From Nitrosomonas sp. (lineage in GTDB: Bacteria; Pseudomonadota; Gammaproteobacteria; Burkholderiales; Nitrosomonadaceae): 64,000 nt of DNA. The translations under genes and the position numbers were made by a program. This document shows positions 29,070 through 37,838 of this stretch, piece by piece. Below the pieces are notes generated by a model that saw nothing but the letters and a program-made list of their open reading frames with translations, was not told the origin of the DNA and made no database searches. Every line of letters begins with the position of its first letter. Within the stretch, counting starts at the first letter, position 1. Where the stretch lies: contig JALDQW010000001.1 in assembly GCA_031316255.1 (NCBI GenBank), positions 3,071,485 to 3,135,484 on the forward strand, in the 5' to 3' direction.

Positions 29070-30572
29070 ATGGGGCAGTACAAAACACCGGGTGTTTACA
29101 TTGTTGAAAAAAATGCGTTTCCTAATTCTGTGGTCGAAGTTGCAACCGCAGTACCTGCTTTTATCGGGTATACAGAACGCGCAGACAATAAAGGAAAGCC
29201 ATTGTTGAATAAAGCATGGCGCATTTCATCAATGTCTGAATTTATCAGTTATTTCGGGGGTGCGCCTAAATCGCAATTCGAAATCAAAAATGAAAAGCCC
29301 AAGGGAGATGCGGCCTCGGAAGCTGACTTCTCCGTCAATGGGACTGAATATTTTCTGGAGCATAAAGACCAGCGGTACTTCCTCTATCACAGCATGTTGC
29401 TTTTCTTTCAGAATGGCGGCGGGGCCTGTTATGTAATTTCGGTCGGCAAGTACGACGAAGGCACGATCGACAAGTCAAAACTCGATTCCGGAATCAAGGT
29501 GTTGCTCAAAGAGCAGGAACCCACCATGGTGGTTATTCCCGATGCCATGTCGATAAAAAAGGATTCAGATTGTATCGCCTTGCAGCAATCGATGCTGAAA
29601 CATTGCGGATATGTCATGAAAAATCGTTTTGCAATTCTTGATATCTACGGCGGTTATAAGGATCAGCAAGATCCGAGCGGCAACTGCATCGAGAATTTCC
29701 GAAATAGCCTGGGCATTAATTTTCTGGATTTTGCGGCAGCCTATTATCCGTGGCTCAATACTTCGATAGTCCAGACAAACGAACTGAACTATGAAAATAT
29801 TGCCAATATTGACGAACTGACGCGATTGCTTGATGAAGAAATAGACAACAGTCAGTTGCCCGATGCAAAAAAAGCCGATATAAAAGCGCAGACAGCAAAA
29901 TTAACGGCTGCTCCTGATGCAGAATTACACAAAATACTGAATGTAGCCAGCCCGTTATACGGCACAATTTTGCAGGCGGTCAGAAGTCGATTGAATCTGT
30001 TGCCACCGAGCGCCGCAATGGCAGGTGTTTATTCCATGGTCGATAATACCCGCGGAGTGTGGAAGGCGCCGGCCAACGTCAGCCTTAATGCCGTTGTGTC
30101 GCCGTCTGTTGAAATCACCCATGACGAGCAGGAAGATTTGAATGTTACCACAGCAGGCAAATCGATTAATGCCATCCGGTCGTTTATCGGCGAGGGTACG
30201 CTGGTTTGGGGTGCGCGCACCCTGGACGGAAACAGTCTTGACTGGCGTTATATCAATGTGCGCAGAACCATGATCATGCTGGAAGAATCGATCAAGCTGG
30301 CAACCAAAGCGTATGTGTTTGAGCCAAATGTATCCAATACCTGGGTGACCGTCAAAAGTATGATTAATAATTTCCTGACAAGTATCTGGAAACGCGGCGG
30401 CCTGGCTGGCGCGACCCCCGAAGACGCTTTCGGCGTATTTGTCGGGCTGGGTGAAACCATGACGCCACAGGATATACTGGACGGTATATTGCGCGTTACG
30501 GTACTGGTTGCACTTAGCCGCCCGGCCGAGTTTATCGAGATAACATTCCAGCAGCAAATGCAGAAATCATAA
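29070..30572 (+). CDS. contractile tail sheath protein (eCIS)
   Basis: A 500-residue sheath subunit. It begins MGQYKTPGVYIVEKNAFPNS, the standard phage/eCIS sheath N-terminus, with VPAFIGYTE next. The C-terminal conserved domain runs from WGARTLDG through INVRRTMIMLEESI to PAEFIEITFQQ. Polymerised sheath contracts to drive the inner tube into a target. Strong AAGGAG precedes the ATG. Only one sheath gene is present, whereas Afp and PVC have three. Confidence 0.95.
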   Translation: MGQYKTPGVYIVEKNAFPNSVVEVATAVPAFIGYTERADNKGKPLLNKAWRISSMSEFISYFGGAPKSQFEIKNEKPKGDAASEADFSVNGTEYFLEHKDQRYFLYHSMLLFFQNGGGACYVISVGKYDEGTIDKSKLDSGIKVLLKEQEPTMVVIPDAMSIKKDSDCIALQQSMLKHCGYVMKNRFAILDIYGGYKDQQDPSGNCIENFRNSLGINFLDFAAAYYPWLNTSIVQTNELNYENIANIDELTRLLDEEIDNSQLPDAKKADIKAQTAKLTAAPDAELHKILNVASPLYGTILQAVRSRLNLLPPSAAMAGVYSMVDNTRGVWKAPANVSLNAVVSPSVEITHDEQEDLNVTTAGKSINAIRSFIGEGTLVWGARTLDGNSLDWRYINVRRTMIMLEESIKLATKAYVFEPNVSNTWVTVKSMINNFLTSIWKRGGLAGATPEDAFGVFVGLGETMTPQDILDGILRVTVLVALSRPAEFIEITFQQQMQKS

Positions 30573-30642
30573 TTCGATACGGATTCCTAGATTCAATTGA
30601 ATAAGCACGGTTTATTTTTTAAACATAGATAAGAGGTGAATT

Positions 30643-31101
30643 ATGGCAGATGATGGATCAAGTCAGTCAGCATCCGTATGGCCCATGCCGAAATTTTATT
30701 TCCAGGTTAAATGGGATTCGCAAGTCATGTCGTTTCAGGAAGTCAGCGGTCTTGATATTCAGTCGGAGGAAATCAAGTACCGCCATGGCGACAGCCCCGA
30801 GTTTTCGGTGATCAAGATGCCGGGTATGAAGAAATTTGGCAATATCACCATGAAAAAGGGTGTTTTTAAAGGCGACAACAAATTCTGGGACTGGTTTAAA
30901 GACATCAAAATGAATACCATTAAACGCCTGCCGGTGACCATCAGTCTGCTCGATGAGGGCGGCAATGCAACCATGGTATGGACATTAACCAACGCCTGGC
31001 CGTCCAAAATTACCAGCACCGATTTAAAATCGGAAGGCAATGAAGTGGCGATTGAAACCATCGAGATCGTTCATGAAGGTTTGACGATTGCCAACGGGTA
31101 A
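30643..31101 (+). CDS. eCIS inner tube protein 1 (T4 gp19-like)
   Basis: A tube subunit of 152 residues. Typical features are WPMPKFYFQVKWD, FQEVSGLDIQSEEIKYRHGD, the FGNITMKKGVF strand and the C-terminal EVAIETIEIVHEGL. It resembles Afp1/Pvc1, the hexameric ring of the inner tube. It lies 70 bp after the sheath. Confidence 0.93.
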   Translation: MADDGSSQSASVWPMPKFYFQVKWDSQVMSFQEVSGLDIQSEEIKYRHGDSPEFSVIKMPGMKKFGNITMKKGVFKGDNKFWDWFKDIKMNTIKRLPVTISLLDEGGNATMVWTLTNAWPSKITSTDLKSEGNEVAIETIEIVHEGLTIANG

Positions 31102-31156
31102 AGATGCTTGAAGTTTTGAAAAAGTAAATGCCGCGTTGCGAAGCTCAATTGAATGA

Positions 31157-31624
31157 ATGGCTGACACACAGTTCAACCAAGTTTATCCGCCGTCGGCATT
31201 TTACTTTAAAGTCATGTTCGGTGGCACGCAAGAAACAACGGATACTTCCTTCCAGGAGGTATCCGGAATTTCGTCTGAAGTTGAAGTGGAATCTTTGGTT
31301 GAAGGCGGTGAAAACCGGTTTGTTTACCAGCTACCCAAAGGAATCAAGCACCCCAACCTGGAATTAAAGCGTGGCATCGCATCCAAGGATTCGACCTTGG
31401 TGAAGTGGTGCATCGATGTGATGGAGGGGGATTTCGTCACAGCGATTGAAACAAAAGCAGTACGTGTTTTTTTAATGAATGAGGATAAAAAACCGATACG
31501 TGGATGGCTTTTTGATTCCGCTTATCCTGTGAAATGGGAGGTTGAAAGTTTCGGGTCAACCAAAAATGAAGTCGCCATAGAAAAAATTGTGTTGAGCTAT
31601 AATTTTTCCAAACGTATTGTATAA
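31157..31624 (+). CDS. eCIS inner tube protein 2 (Afp5-like)
   Basis: A second tube-like subunit of 155 residues. It keeps FYFKVMFGG, FQEVSGISSEVEVE, LELKRGIA and the C-terminal KNEVAIEKIVLSYNF. In Afp and PVC the second tube paralogue adapts the tube to the baseplate hub, and its position before the LysM and hub genes here fits that. It is in operon with the neighbouring genes. Confidence 0.9.
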   Translation: MADTQFNQVYPPSAFYFKVMFGGTQETTDTSFQEVSGISSEVEVESLVEGGENRFVYQLPKGIKHPNLELKRGIASKDSTLVKWCIDVMEGDFVTAIETKAVRVFLMNEDKKPIRGWLFDSAYPVKWEVESFGSTKNEVAIEKIVLSYNFSKRIV

Positions 31625-31635
31625 ATCAAAATAAA

Positions 31636-31800
31636 ATGTCGATAGAGATCAAGCAGTTGCTTATCAAGTCCAATATCGTGCAGCGGACTGAAGCCGAAAA
31701 CCTGGATTCTGAGGAAGAACGCAGCGTGCTCAAGGAAGAGCTTCTGGCCGAGTGCCGCAATCTGATCCTGGACATGATGCGCGAAAAAGGAGAACGTTAG
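31636..31800 (+). CDS. DUF5908-like small eCIS protein (Afp6-like)
   Basis: A 54-residue open frame of charged, helical composition (MSIEIKQLLIKSNIV at the start, LILDMMREKGER at the end). It fills the exact gap between tube 2 and the LysM gene. Afp6/Pvc6 homologues are small DUF5908 proteins at this position, so the assignment rests on size, sequence character and order. The stop codon abuts the next ATG, and the ribosome site for that gene (AAGGAG) lies inside this one. Confidence 0.8.
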   Translation: MSIEIKQLLIKSNIVQRTEAENLDSEEERSVLKEELLAECRNLILDMMREKGER

Positions 31801-32490
31801 ATGGCGAATCAGAAAAAGGCGTTGTTGACGATTTCACCGTGCACTGTCGGCTCGGACGGCACAATCAGTGTCGATAATTCTAAAAGTAAATTCGAAGCCA
31901 TGATTAATCCATCGGGCTACGAACATACATTTAGCCTGAGGTATGCGAAAAACAAGGTCCTGGGACAGCCCGGAACCGAGACCAAGTACGATGTCAGCCA
32001 TCCAGAAAAAATCGTTTTGAAAGAACTGGTATTCGACGGCACCGGTATCGTCAAATCATCGAATAACCAGCCGGTCTCGGTCAAGAATCAGATTGAATTA
32101 CTCAGAAACGTTGTTTATACCTATGTTGGAAGCAAACATGAAGCGCCGATCGTTCAGTTGAAATGGGGCAGCTTTCTGTTTTATGGCCGGGTCGAAACGC
32201 TCAAGTTCGATTATACGTTATTCAAACCCAATGGCGTGCCGTTACGCGCCAAGGTGTCATTGACGTTTATCGAATATCAAAGCAATGAGGAAATCGAGAA
32301 TATAGCGAATAATCAGTCCCCTGATTTGACGCACCATGTTGTTGTAAAAGCAGGAGATACATTGCCCCTGCTGTGTTACCGGATCTATCAGAACAGTGCG
32401 TATTATCCTGAAGTCGCGCGTGTCAATAATTTAACGCATTTTCGCGATTTGAAGCCCGGCATGCGGCTTCAATTCCCGCCGCTCACCTAA
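31801..32490 (+). CDS. LysM-containing eCIS baseplate protein (Afp7-like)
   Basis: A 229-residue protein. The N-terminal two thirds match the baseplate spike-adaptor family (MINPSGYEHTF, LKWGSFLFYGRVETL, LTFIEYQ), and a C-terminal LysM domain spans about 178-228 (HVVVKAGDTLPLLCYRIY to PGMRLQFPPL). In Afp/PVC it links the inner tube to the hub. It begins immediately after the small protein's stop codon. Confidence 0.9.
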   Translation: MANQKKALLTISPCTVGSDGTISVDNSKSKFEAMINPSGYEHTFSLRYAKNKVLGQPGTETKYDVSHPEKIVLKELVFDGTGIVKSSNNQPVSVKNQIELLRNVVYTYVGSKHEAPIVQLKWGSFLFYGRVETLKFDYTLFKPNGVPLRAKVSLTFIEYQSNEEIENIANNQSPDLTHHVVVKAGDTLPLLCYRIYQNSAYYPEVARVNNLTHFRDLKPGMRLQFPPLT

Positions 32491-32498
32491 GATTTGTA

Positions 32499-34289
32499 AT
32501 GGCAGATTCTCCACTGACGGATAGTACGGGCGTTATTTCATTAACGATATTGAGTAATGGCAATGCAATTGCAGACACGAGCCAGATTGTTTCGGTAGAA
32601 ATCTGTTTTTGCGTGAACAGGATTCCGTCGGCTAAGATTGTTGTTCTGGATGGTGATATGCCGAATAATGATTTTCCGGTCAGTAATTCGGACGATTTTA
32701 AACCGGGTGCTGAGATAGAAATTAAAGCCGGGTATGACAGTAACGTAACCAGTGTGTTTTCAGGAATTGTTATCCGGCACAACATTAAAATCGATGGTGA
32801 TAATTATTCGCGTCTAGTTGTCTACTGTAAGGATAAAGCGGTGGCGATGACCGTTGGGCGCAAGAATGCCAACTTTATCGATGCAAAAGACAGCGACATC
32901 ATGACGCAACTCATTGGCGATTATAGCAGTTTAACTGCCGATGTCTCTGCGACGCAAACCCAATTTAAGGAAGTCGTTCAATATTACAGCACCGACTGGG
33001 ATTTTTTGCTGACACGGGCAGAAATCAACGGCTATCTGGTGACAGTCGATGCGGGAAAAATCGGCGTCAAAGAACCGCAAGTGACGGATAGTGCGCAATT
33101 GACGGTTACCTATGGTCTCGATTTAATGACTTTTGATGCAGACTTGGATGCGAGTGCGCAATTTAGCGTGGTTAAGGCCACGGCCTGGGATCCATCAACG
33201 CAGGCAGTTTCTGAAGCACAGGCAAGCCCGGCAAGTTTGACCAGTCAGGGCAATATAGACAGCGCCGAGCTTGCCAAAATCATTGCACCGGACTATTTCA
33301 GGCTACAGGCGGCCATTCCGCTCGACAGTACTGCGTTAACCGACTGGGTAAACGGCCAGCAGGTGAAATCCGGTTTGGCGAGAATTCGTGGAAACGCATC
33401 GTTTCAGGGAAGCGCCAAAGCAAAAATCGGCACATTGATCGAACTGAAAGGCGTGGGCGACCGCTTTAACGGCACTGTGCTGGTGACCGAAGTCAGGCAC
33501 AGGATTGTCAGTGGCAATTGGGTGACCGAGATTCAATTCGGATTTTCCGAAAAATGGTTTGCGGAACAGCATGAAATTGCTGCACCGCTGGCTTCAGGCC
33601 TTGCCCCCGGCGTTCAGGGCTTGCAGATCGGTATTGTTAAAAAACTCGATTCCGATCCGGACGGACAATACAAAGTCCAGGTATCTGTGCCGGTTATGCA
33701 ATCGGATACCGAAGGCGTATGGGCAAGACTGACTAATTTTTATGGTTCCAGCGATTGTGGCGCATTTTTTATCCCTGAAATCGGCGACGAAGTGGTATTG
33801 GGGTATTTCAATAACGATCCTTCCAATCCGGTCATTCTGGGCAGTCTCTATAGCAGCAAAATAAAACCGGCCTATGAATTGACTGCCGAAAACAATACCA
33901 AAGCCATTGTTACCAAAAGCAAGCTTAAAATCGAATTTGATGAAGATAATAAAGTCATTACGTTGATCACGCCGAATAACAATCAGATTGTAATCAGCGA
34001 CGACCAGAAATCCATCCTGATTCAGGATGAAAACAGTAACAAGGTGGAATTGAATTCCAGCGGCATTACTCTGGACAGTCCGAAGGATATCGCAATCAGT
34101 GCAAAAGGCAAGGTAACAATTGATGCCGTGAATAATATTGAAATCACTTCGCAGGCGGATATTAACGCCAGCGGACTTAATATCAACCACGAGGCAAATG
34201 TCGGTCTTGTCGCTAAAGGCAATGCCACTGCTGAATTGTCCGCAAGCGGGCAGACGACGGTTAAGGGCGCCATGGTCATGATTAACTGA
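32499..34289 (+). CDS. eCIS baseplate hub/spike protein (VgrG-like, Afp8)
   Basis: A protein of 596 residues that fuses a gp27-like hub with a gp5-like OB fold and a C-terminal beta-helix. The hub part has VVLDGDMPNNDFP and FKPGAEIEIKAGYD, the OB domain about 360-460 has IGIVKKLDSDPDGQYKVQV, EIGDEVVLGYFNNDPSNPVILGSL, and the tail is a repetitive spike (DINASGLNINHE). It forms the puncturing spike base. No extra catalytic domain is fused at the C-terminus. Confidence 0.92.
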   Translation: MADSPLTDSTGVISLTILSNGNAIADTSQIVSVEICFCVNRIPSAKIVVLDGDMPNNDFPVSNSDDFKPGAEIEIKAGYDSNVTSVFSGIVIRHNIKIDGDNYSRLVVYCKDKAVAMTVGRKNANFIDAKDSDIMTQLIGDYSSLTADVSATQTQFKEVVQYYSTDWDFLLTRAEINGYLVTVDAGKIGVKEPQVTDSAQLTVTYGLDLMTFDADLDASAQFSVVKATAWDPSTQAVSEAQASPASLTSQGNIDSAELAKIIAPDYFRLQAAIPLDSTALTDWVNGQQVKSGLARIRGNASFQGSAKAKIGTLIELKGVGDRFNGTVLVTEVRHRIVSGNWVTEIQFGFSEKWFAEQHEIAAPLASGLAPGVQGLQIGIVKKLDSDPDGQYKVQVSVPVMQSDTEGVWARLTNFYGSSDCGAFFIPEIGDEVVLGYFNNDPSNPVILGSLYSSKIKPAYELTAENNTKAIVTKSKLKIEFDEDNKVITLITPNNNQIVISDDQKSILIQDENSNKVELNSSGITLDSPKDIAISAKGKVTIDAVNNIEITSQADINASGLNINHEANVGLVAKGNATAELSASGQTTVKGAMVMIN

Positions 34290-34318
34290 TCAATGGCAAG
34301 CAGATAAAGGAATTCGAA

Positions 34319-34618
34319 ATGCCGCCAGCTTCCAGAATTACAGATATGCATACCTGTCCGATGCAAACACCGGCTGTTCCACCTATTCCGCATGTGGGCG
34401 GACCTATCACCGGACCCGGTGTCGCCACCGTGCTGATCGGAAATCTGCCAGCCTCTGTCGTCGGCGACATGTGTGTTTGTGTCGGACCACCGGACACCGT
34501 GGTAAAAGGGTCGTCAACGGTGATGATCAGCGGCAGGCCAGCCGTCCGGATGGGGGATACGACAGCGCATGGCGGCAGTATTGTTGCCGGTCTGCCGACT
34601 GTAATGATCGGTGGATGA
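34319..34618 (+). CDS. PAAR-domain spike tip protein (Afp10-like)
   Basis: A 99-residue PAAR protein, Pro/Gly-rich, starting MPPASRITDMHTCPMQTP and ending GLPTVMIGG. The His/Cys residues at 11, 13 and later (MCVCVG, TAHGG) could hold the zinc that stabilises the PAAR tip. It caps the spike. It is the last recognisable eCIS gene; the usual gp25, gpJ and ATPase genes do not follow. Confidence 0.92.
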   Translation: MPPASRITDMHTCPMQTPAVPPIPHVGGPITGPGVATVLIGNLPASVVGDMCVCVGPPDTVVKGSSTVMISGRPAVRMGDTTAHGGSIVAGLPTVMIGG

Positions 34619-34752
34619 GTAAGGGATAGTGTCAGTTGGTGCACGCTGCGACGTATCATGAGTATGGTTTTAATCGATATGAAATCATACTTGGGTAAAT
34701 GCTTGCAGTGCCGCAATTGCATGAAATACAAGGAATTGAGTAGATCTAAACC

Positions 34753-35283
34753 ATGTTAAAGCATTTGCCCAATTCATTGACGCTGTTGCGCCTGCTTCTG
34801 GCTTTTGTTTTTCCATTTGCGCCGGAGCAATATCGGTTAGCTATTGTCATGATCGCTTTGGCAACCGAATACCTGGATGGCGCGGTTTGTCGCTGGTTTA
34901 ACCTGCACACACCACTCGGTGCATTACTGGATCCGATTGCAGACAAATGCTTCGTGCTTTCAGTTGCAGTAATAATGTTTGTCGAATCGGATATCACCTG
35001 GTGGCAATTTTTATTATTTGGTGCACGCGATATCGCGGTATTTTGCGGTGCGACATTTGTAGCGTTGGAAAAAAACTGGCATGCATTTTTTAACGTTGTT
35101 CCACGTATACCTGGAAAGGTCGCCACGGTATTTCAGTTTCTGGTGTTTATAAGCTTTTTCGGTTTGAATATGATTCCGCAATGGCTGCTTGTGTTGACCA
35201 TTATTCTCAGTGTTCTGTCTGCGATTGATTATATTTACCTGTTTTTCAAAAACAACTTCTACCGCGATACAAAGAATGCATAG
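34753..35283 (+). CDS. CDP-alcohol phosphatidyltransferase-like membrane protein
   Basis: A 176-residue, multi-span membrane protein. The active-site signature is near residues 39-62: E-Y-L-D-G-x3-R-x8-G-x3-D-x3-D. The first Asp of the usual DxxDGxxAR is Glu and the Ala before Arg is Cys. Family members attach alcohol head groups to CDP-diacylglycerol (PgsA type). With the altered motif, activity is uncertain. Its TAG stop overlaps the GTG of the next gene by one base. Confidence 0.8.
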   Translation: MLKHLPNSLTLLRLLLAFVFPFAPEQYRLAIVMIALATEYLDGAVCRWFNLHTPLGALLDPIADKCFVLSVAVIMFVESDITWWQFLLFGARDIAVFCGATFVALEKNWHAFFNVVPRIPGKVATVFQFLVFISFFGLNMIPQWLLVLTIILSVLSAIDYIYLFFKNNFYRDTKNA

Positions 35284-36101
35284 TGCTAAATCAGACATTG
35301 AAACCAACGAATAAAATCATTTTGCTGGGTGCGAGCAATCTGACACTGTCGCTGCGCATGATTATTCTTTTAATGCAGCAACATTGTGGCAGCCCCAGCG
35401 AAGTGTTGGTTGCTGCCGGACATGGCCGCTCGTATGGACAAACGAGTCAGGTGCTGGTGCGGGAATTGCCGGGAATTGTACAATGCGGTTTGTGGCGGCA
35501 GCTGCAACCCGGTAAAACAGATCCGGTGTATGCATTTCTGACGGACATTGGCAATGATATTCTCTATGGATTTACGCCCGATCAAATCCTGCAATGGGTA
35601 TCTTGGTGCATTCAACAACTGCAAGACAAAAATGCACGTATTGTGATGACGAACCTGCCGTTAATTTCGATTGAATCACTACCCGAAAGCCGTTTTAGGC
35701 TATTATGCCGCCTGTTATTTCCTTCTTGTCAACTTTCCCGCAATGAAATCATTGCGCGTGTGAAAATTGTGTATCAAGGCCTGAGTGAATTTGCGGCGCG
35801 TCACCAGCTGATACTTTATGAACCGGAGCCCGAATGGATGGGTATGGACGGTATTCATGTTTCATTCTGGAAACGTCATAATTTCTACCGACACTTGTTT
35901 AAAAATTTTGCACATTCAGGCGTGTTCAATAGCAATCGGTTCAAACCGGCATCTATGTCCGATTCAGGTGACGCGCCGTCATCCTTTTTGTACTGGCAAC
36001 AACGCCCTCAGTTTGCAGTACGCCGGATATTTGGAAAGGTAAAATATGTGCCGCAGCCCAGTGGGTATATCGGGAATCAGGCAACGATTTCTCTGTATTG
36101 A
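35283..36101 (+). CDS. SGNH/GDSL-like hydrolase family protein
   Basis: A 272-residue protein starting at GTG 35283 and coupled to the upstream phosphatidyltransferase gene. The motif order is that of SGNH hydrolases: LLGASNLTLS (block I, Ser in place of GDS), FLTDIGNDILYG (block III, GxND) and MDGIHVSFW (block V, DxxH). This suggests an esterase, perhaps of lipids or acyl chains. The MITE begins directly after its TGA. Confidence 0.65.
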   Translation: MLNQTLKPTNKIILLGASNLTLSLRMIILLMQQHCGSPSEVLVAAGHGRSYGQTSQVLVRELPGIVQCGLWRQLQPGKTDPVYAFLTDIGNDILYGFTPDQILQWVSWCIQQLQDKNARIVMTNLPLISIESLPESRFRLLCRLLFPSCQLSRNEIIARVKIVYQGLSEFAARHQLILYEPEPEWMGMDGIHVSFWKRHNFYRHLFKNFAHSGVFNSNRFKPASMSDSGDAPSSFLYWQQRPQFAVRRIFGKVKYVPQPSGYIGNQATISLY

Positions 36102-36242
36102 GGGCACCTCTAAAAATCCATATTTCGTCACAATACGTCGTTGTTCACAAAAAATATTTCCTTACATATCAACCATATGCTACGTCAAGATTTTTTGTTC
36201 TCGCCTCGTCTTGTTTAAAACTCTGAATTTTTAGAGGTGCCC
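36102..36242 (+). mobile_element. MITE copy A (141 bp)
   Basis: A non-coding element bounded by perfect 16-bp terminal inverted repeats GGGCACCTCTAAAAAT / ATTTTTAGAGGTGCCC. It is flanked by the 4-bp direct repeat TTGA (36098-36101 and 36243-36246). A second copy at 41631-41771 is also 141 bp and differs at about 8 positions. No transposase is encoded; an autonomous element with the same ends, perhaps IS5-like, would have mobilised it. Confidence 0.88.
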
Positions 36243-36325
36243 TTGAATTAAACTTCTGGTCATTGGAATATTTTAGCGACCCAGGTGACGCTATAAGGCC
36301 GCTGAGCAACAGTCTGATATATAAA

Positions 36326-37435
36326 TCAGTCTTCATTGATGGCAATGCAATTTCTGCCAGACTGTTTTGCTTTATAGAGTGCGCTGTCGGCAGCTGCGAT
36401 AAGTAATTCGGCAATTTCGGCAAGTGTCTTGTTTTCATCTGCAAATTTCTGGAAATCCGCAATGCCGATGGAAACAGTTACCTGAAGTTGGTGTTTATCA
36501 AATTTGTAGTTGTGGTTTTGAATACTTTCACGGATACGTTCTGCGATATTGACCGCATTTCGATGACCCGTATCAGGTAGCAAAATGGCGAATTCTTCAC
36601 CGCCATAGCGTCCGACGATATCACTTTTGCGTAATGCGTGGCGAATAATGCAGGCAACTTGTTTCAGAACCATGTCGCCACTGGCGTGACCAAAGTTATC
36701 GTTAAATTGCTTGAAATGATCCACATCAATAAACAAACAGCTTATCGGTTTTTGTAAGCGTTTACAGCGTGATATCTCCTCGAGTAGTCGTTGATCAAAG
36801 AAACGGCGGTTATTAATGCCGGTCAAGGCGTCATTCAGGCTGTTGTATTTTAACCTGTCCCGCAATATGGACATATTGATACATATGGAAATGACCGAGC
36901 ATAAATGTTGAAGGAAATCCGTTGATGACTGTGCGGAAAAACGTTCCGGTTGCGAGTCTCCAAGTATAAGGCCGCCCAAAATATGGTCATTATATTTGAG
37001 TGGTAACAAGGCAATGCTTTGAATGTGTTGCGGCGGGGATTTAATGAAATCGGTGTATAAATTGGGGTCAAAAGGTTTGAGTTGTAGCGCCAGTTCACCT
37101 TCAAATAGCTGCAAAAGCTTCTGATTTGTGTTGTGAAAAAATAAATCCGGAAAACGCTTATGATAACCGGGCTCGTAGTTGCTCAGTAAACATTCAATTT
37201 CATTATCGGAATCCACCAGAATAAGGGTTACTTTATTCAGTTCAAATTGAATTTGACAGTCATGAATGAGCGTTTGCAACAGCTCTGCCAACGATTCGCA
37301 TTGCATTAAGCGAAGTTCCATATGTTGCATACGACTCAAAACTTTCTCATTCTGCCAGGCCTGCCGCATGATTTTGCAATAAAAACGATTTAATTTTTTT
37401 TTACGGATTTTTGATTTATTACTTTTATTATTCAT
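36326..37435 (-). CDS. GGDEF diguanylate cyclase with GAF-like N-terminus
   Basis: A 369-residue protein that should make cyclic di-GMP. The C-terminal GGDEF domain (about 200-365) has the active RYGGEEF and an RxxD (RKSD) inhibitory site five residues before it. A GAF/DUF484-like domain precedes (about 50-190), where a ligand could control activity. The first 35 residues are very basic. It is convergent with the SGNH-like gene. Confidence 0.9.
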   Translation of the reverse strand: MNNKSNKSKIRKKKLNRFYCKIMRQAWQNEKVLSRMQHMELRLMQCESLAELLQTLIHDCQIQFELNKVTLILVDSDNEIECLLSNYEPGYHKRFPDLFFHNTNQKLLQLFEGELALQLKPFDPNLYTDFIKSPPQHIQSIALLPLKYNDHILGGLILGDSQPERFSAQSSTDFLQHLCSVISICINMSILRDRLKYNSLNDALTGINNRRFFDQRLLEEISRCKRLQKPISCLFIDVDHFKQFNDNFGHASGDMVLKQVACIIRHALRKSDIVGRYGGEEFAILLPDTGHRNAVNIAERIRESIQNHNYKFDKHQLQVTVSIGIADFQKFADENKTLAEIAELLIAAADSALYKAKQSGRNCIAINED

Positions 37436-37823
37436 CTACTATTTAATTCCTTCGAAGTAAAAATTAATCAGCGGACGGTAACACGCAATCAACGGGCCAT
37501 AAAATGATTTTAAAACAGCCGATACAAAACAAAAACTGTTTCTAGAAATACAATGACTTGGTTTTATATATTCAGTTTGTTGATTAATGTTGTCAATAGT
37601 CTAATATGCATATCTTAAATTCAAGAACAAGCTTGCACTTTATGTTTCATACTTGTACGCTTGCAAATATTGTTGGTGAAAAAACAACACTTCTACCCGA
37701 TCTGAGTTGATTTTGCAGGTTGACGATTGGAGAACGGGTAAGATACGTAGTATTGGCGTGCTAGCAATAGTAAGCTGGATGGCGCGGCGAAATGGCGTTT
37801 GAGATTAACTCGATAATCGAATC
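37436..37823. other. intergenic region before fatty-acid genes
   Basis: This AT-rich gap holds the divergent promoters of the diguanylate cyclase and of the FadN-like gene. A weak sigma-70-like pair is TTGATT at 37580-37585 and TAATAT at 37602-37607 with a 16-base spacer. No gene or strong repeat is seen. Confidence 0.35.
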
Positions 37824-37827
37824 ATGC

Positions 37828-37838
37828 AGGAGGTGGAA
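37828..37838 (+). promoter_or_regulatory. strong Shine-Dalgarno that selects a TTG start
   Basis: AGGAGG at 37828-37833 lies five bases before TTG 37839. The in-frame ATG at 37824 sits on top of this site and has no ribosome site of its own. The TTG is therefore the likely start. Confidence 0.55.

Noticed and set aside
29955..30557. 200-codon minus-strand open frame
   Set aside because: It is antisense to the sheath gene and has no recognisable protein character.
27388..34618. Type VI secretion system or prophage as an explanation
   Set aside because: No TssB/C, TssJ/K/L/M or ClpV, and no capsid, portal, terminase or lysis genes; DUF4255, LysM-type and DUF5908-like proteins point to eCIS.
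34658..34759. 33-codon Cys-rich frame before the phosphatidyltransferase gene
   Set aside because: There is no ribosome site and it overlaps the next gene; the CxxCxxC pattern could be chance at this length.
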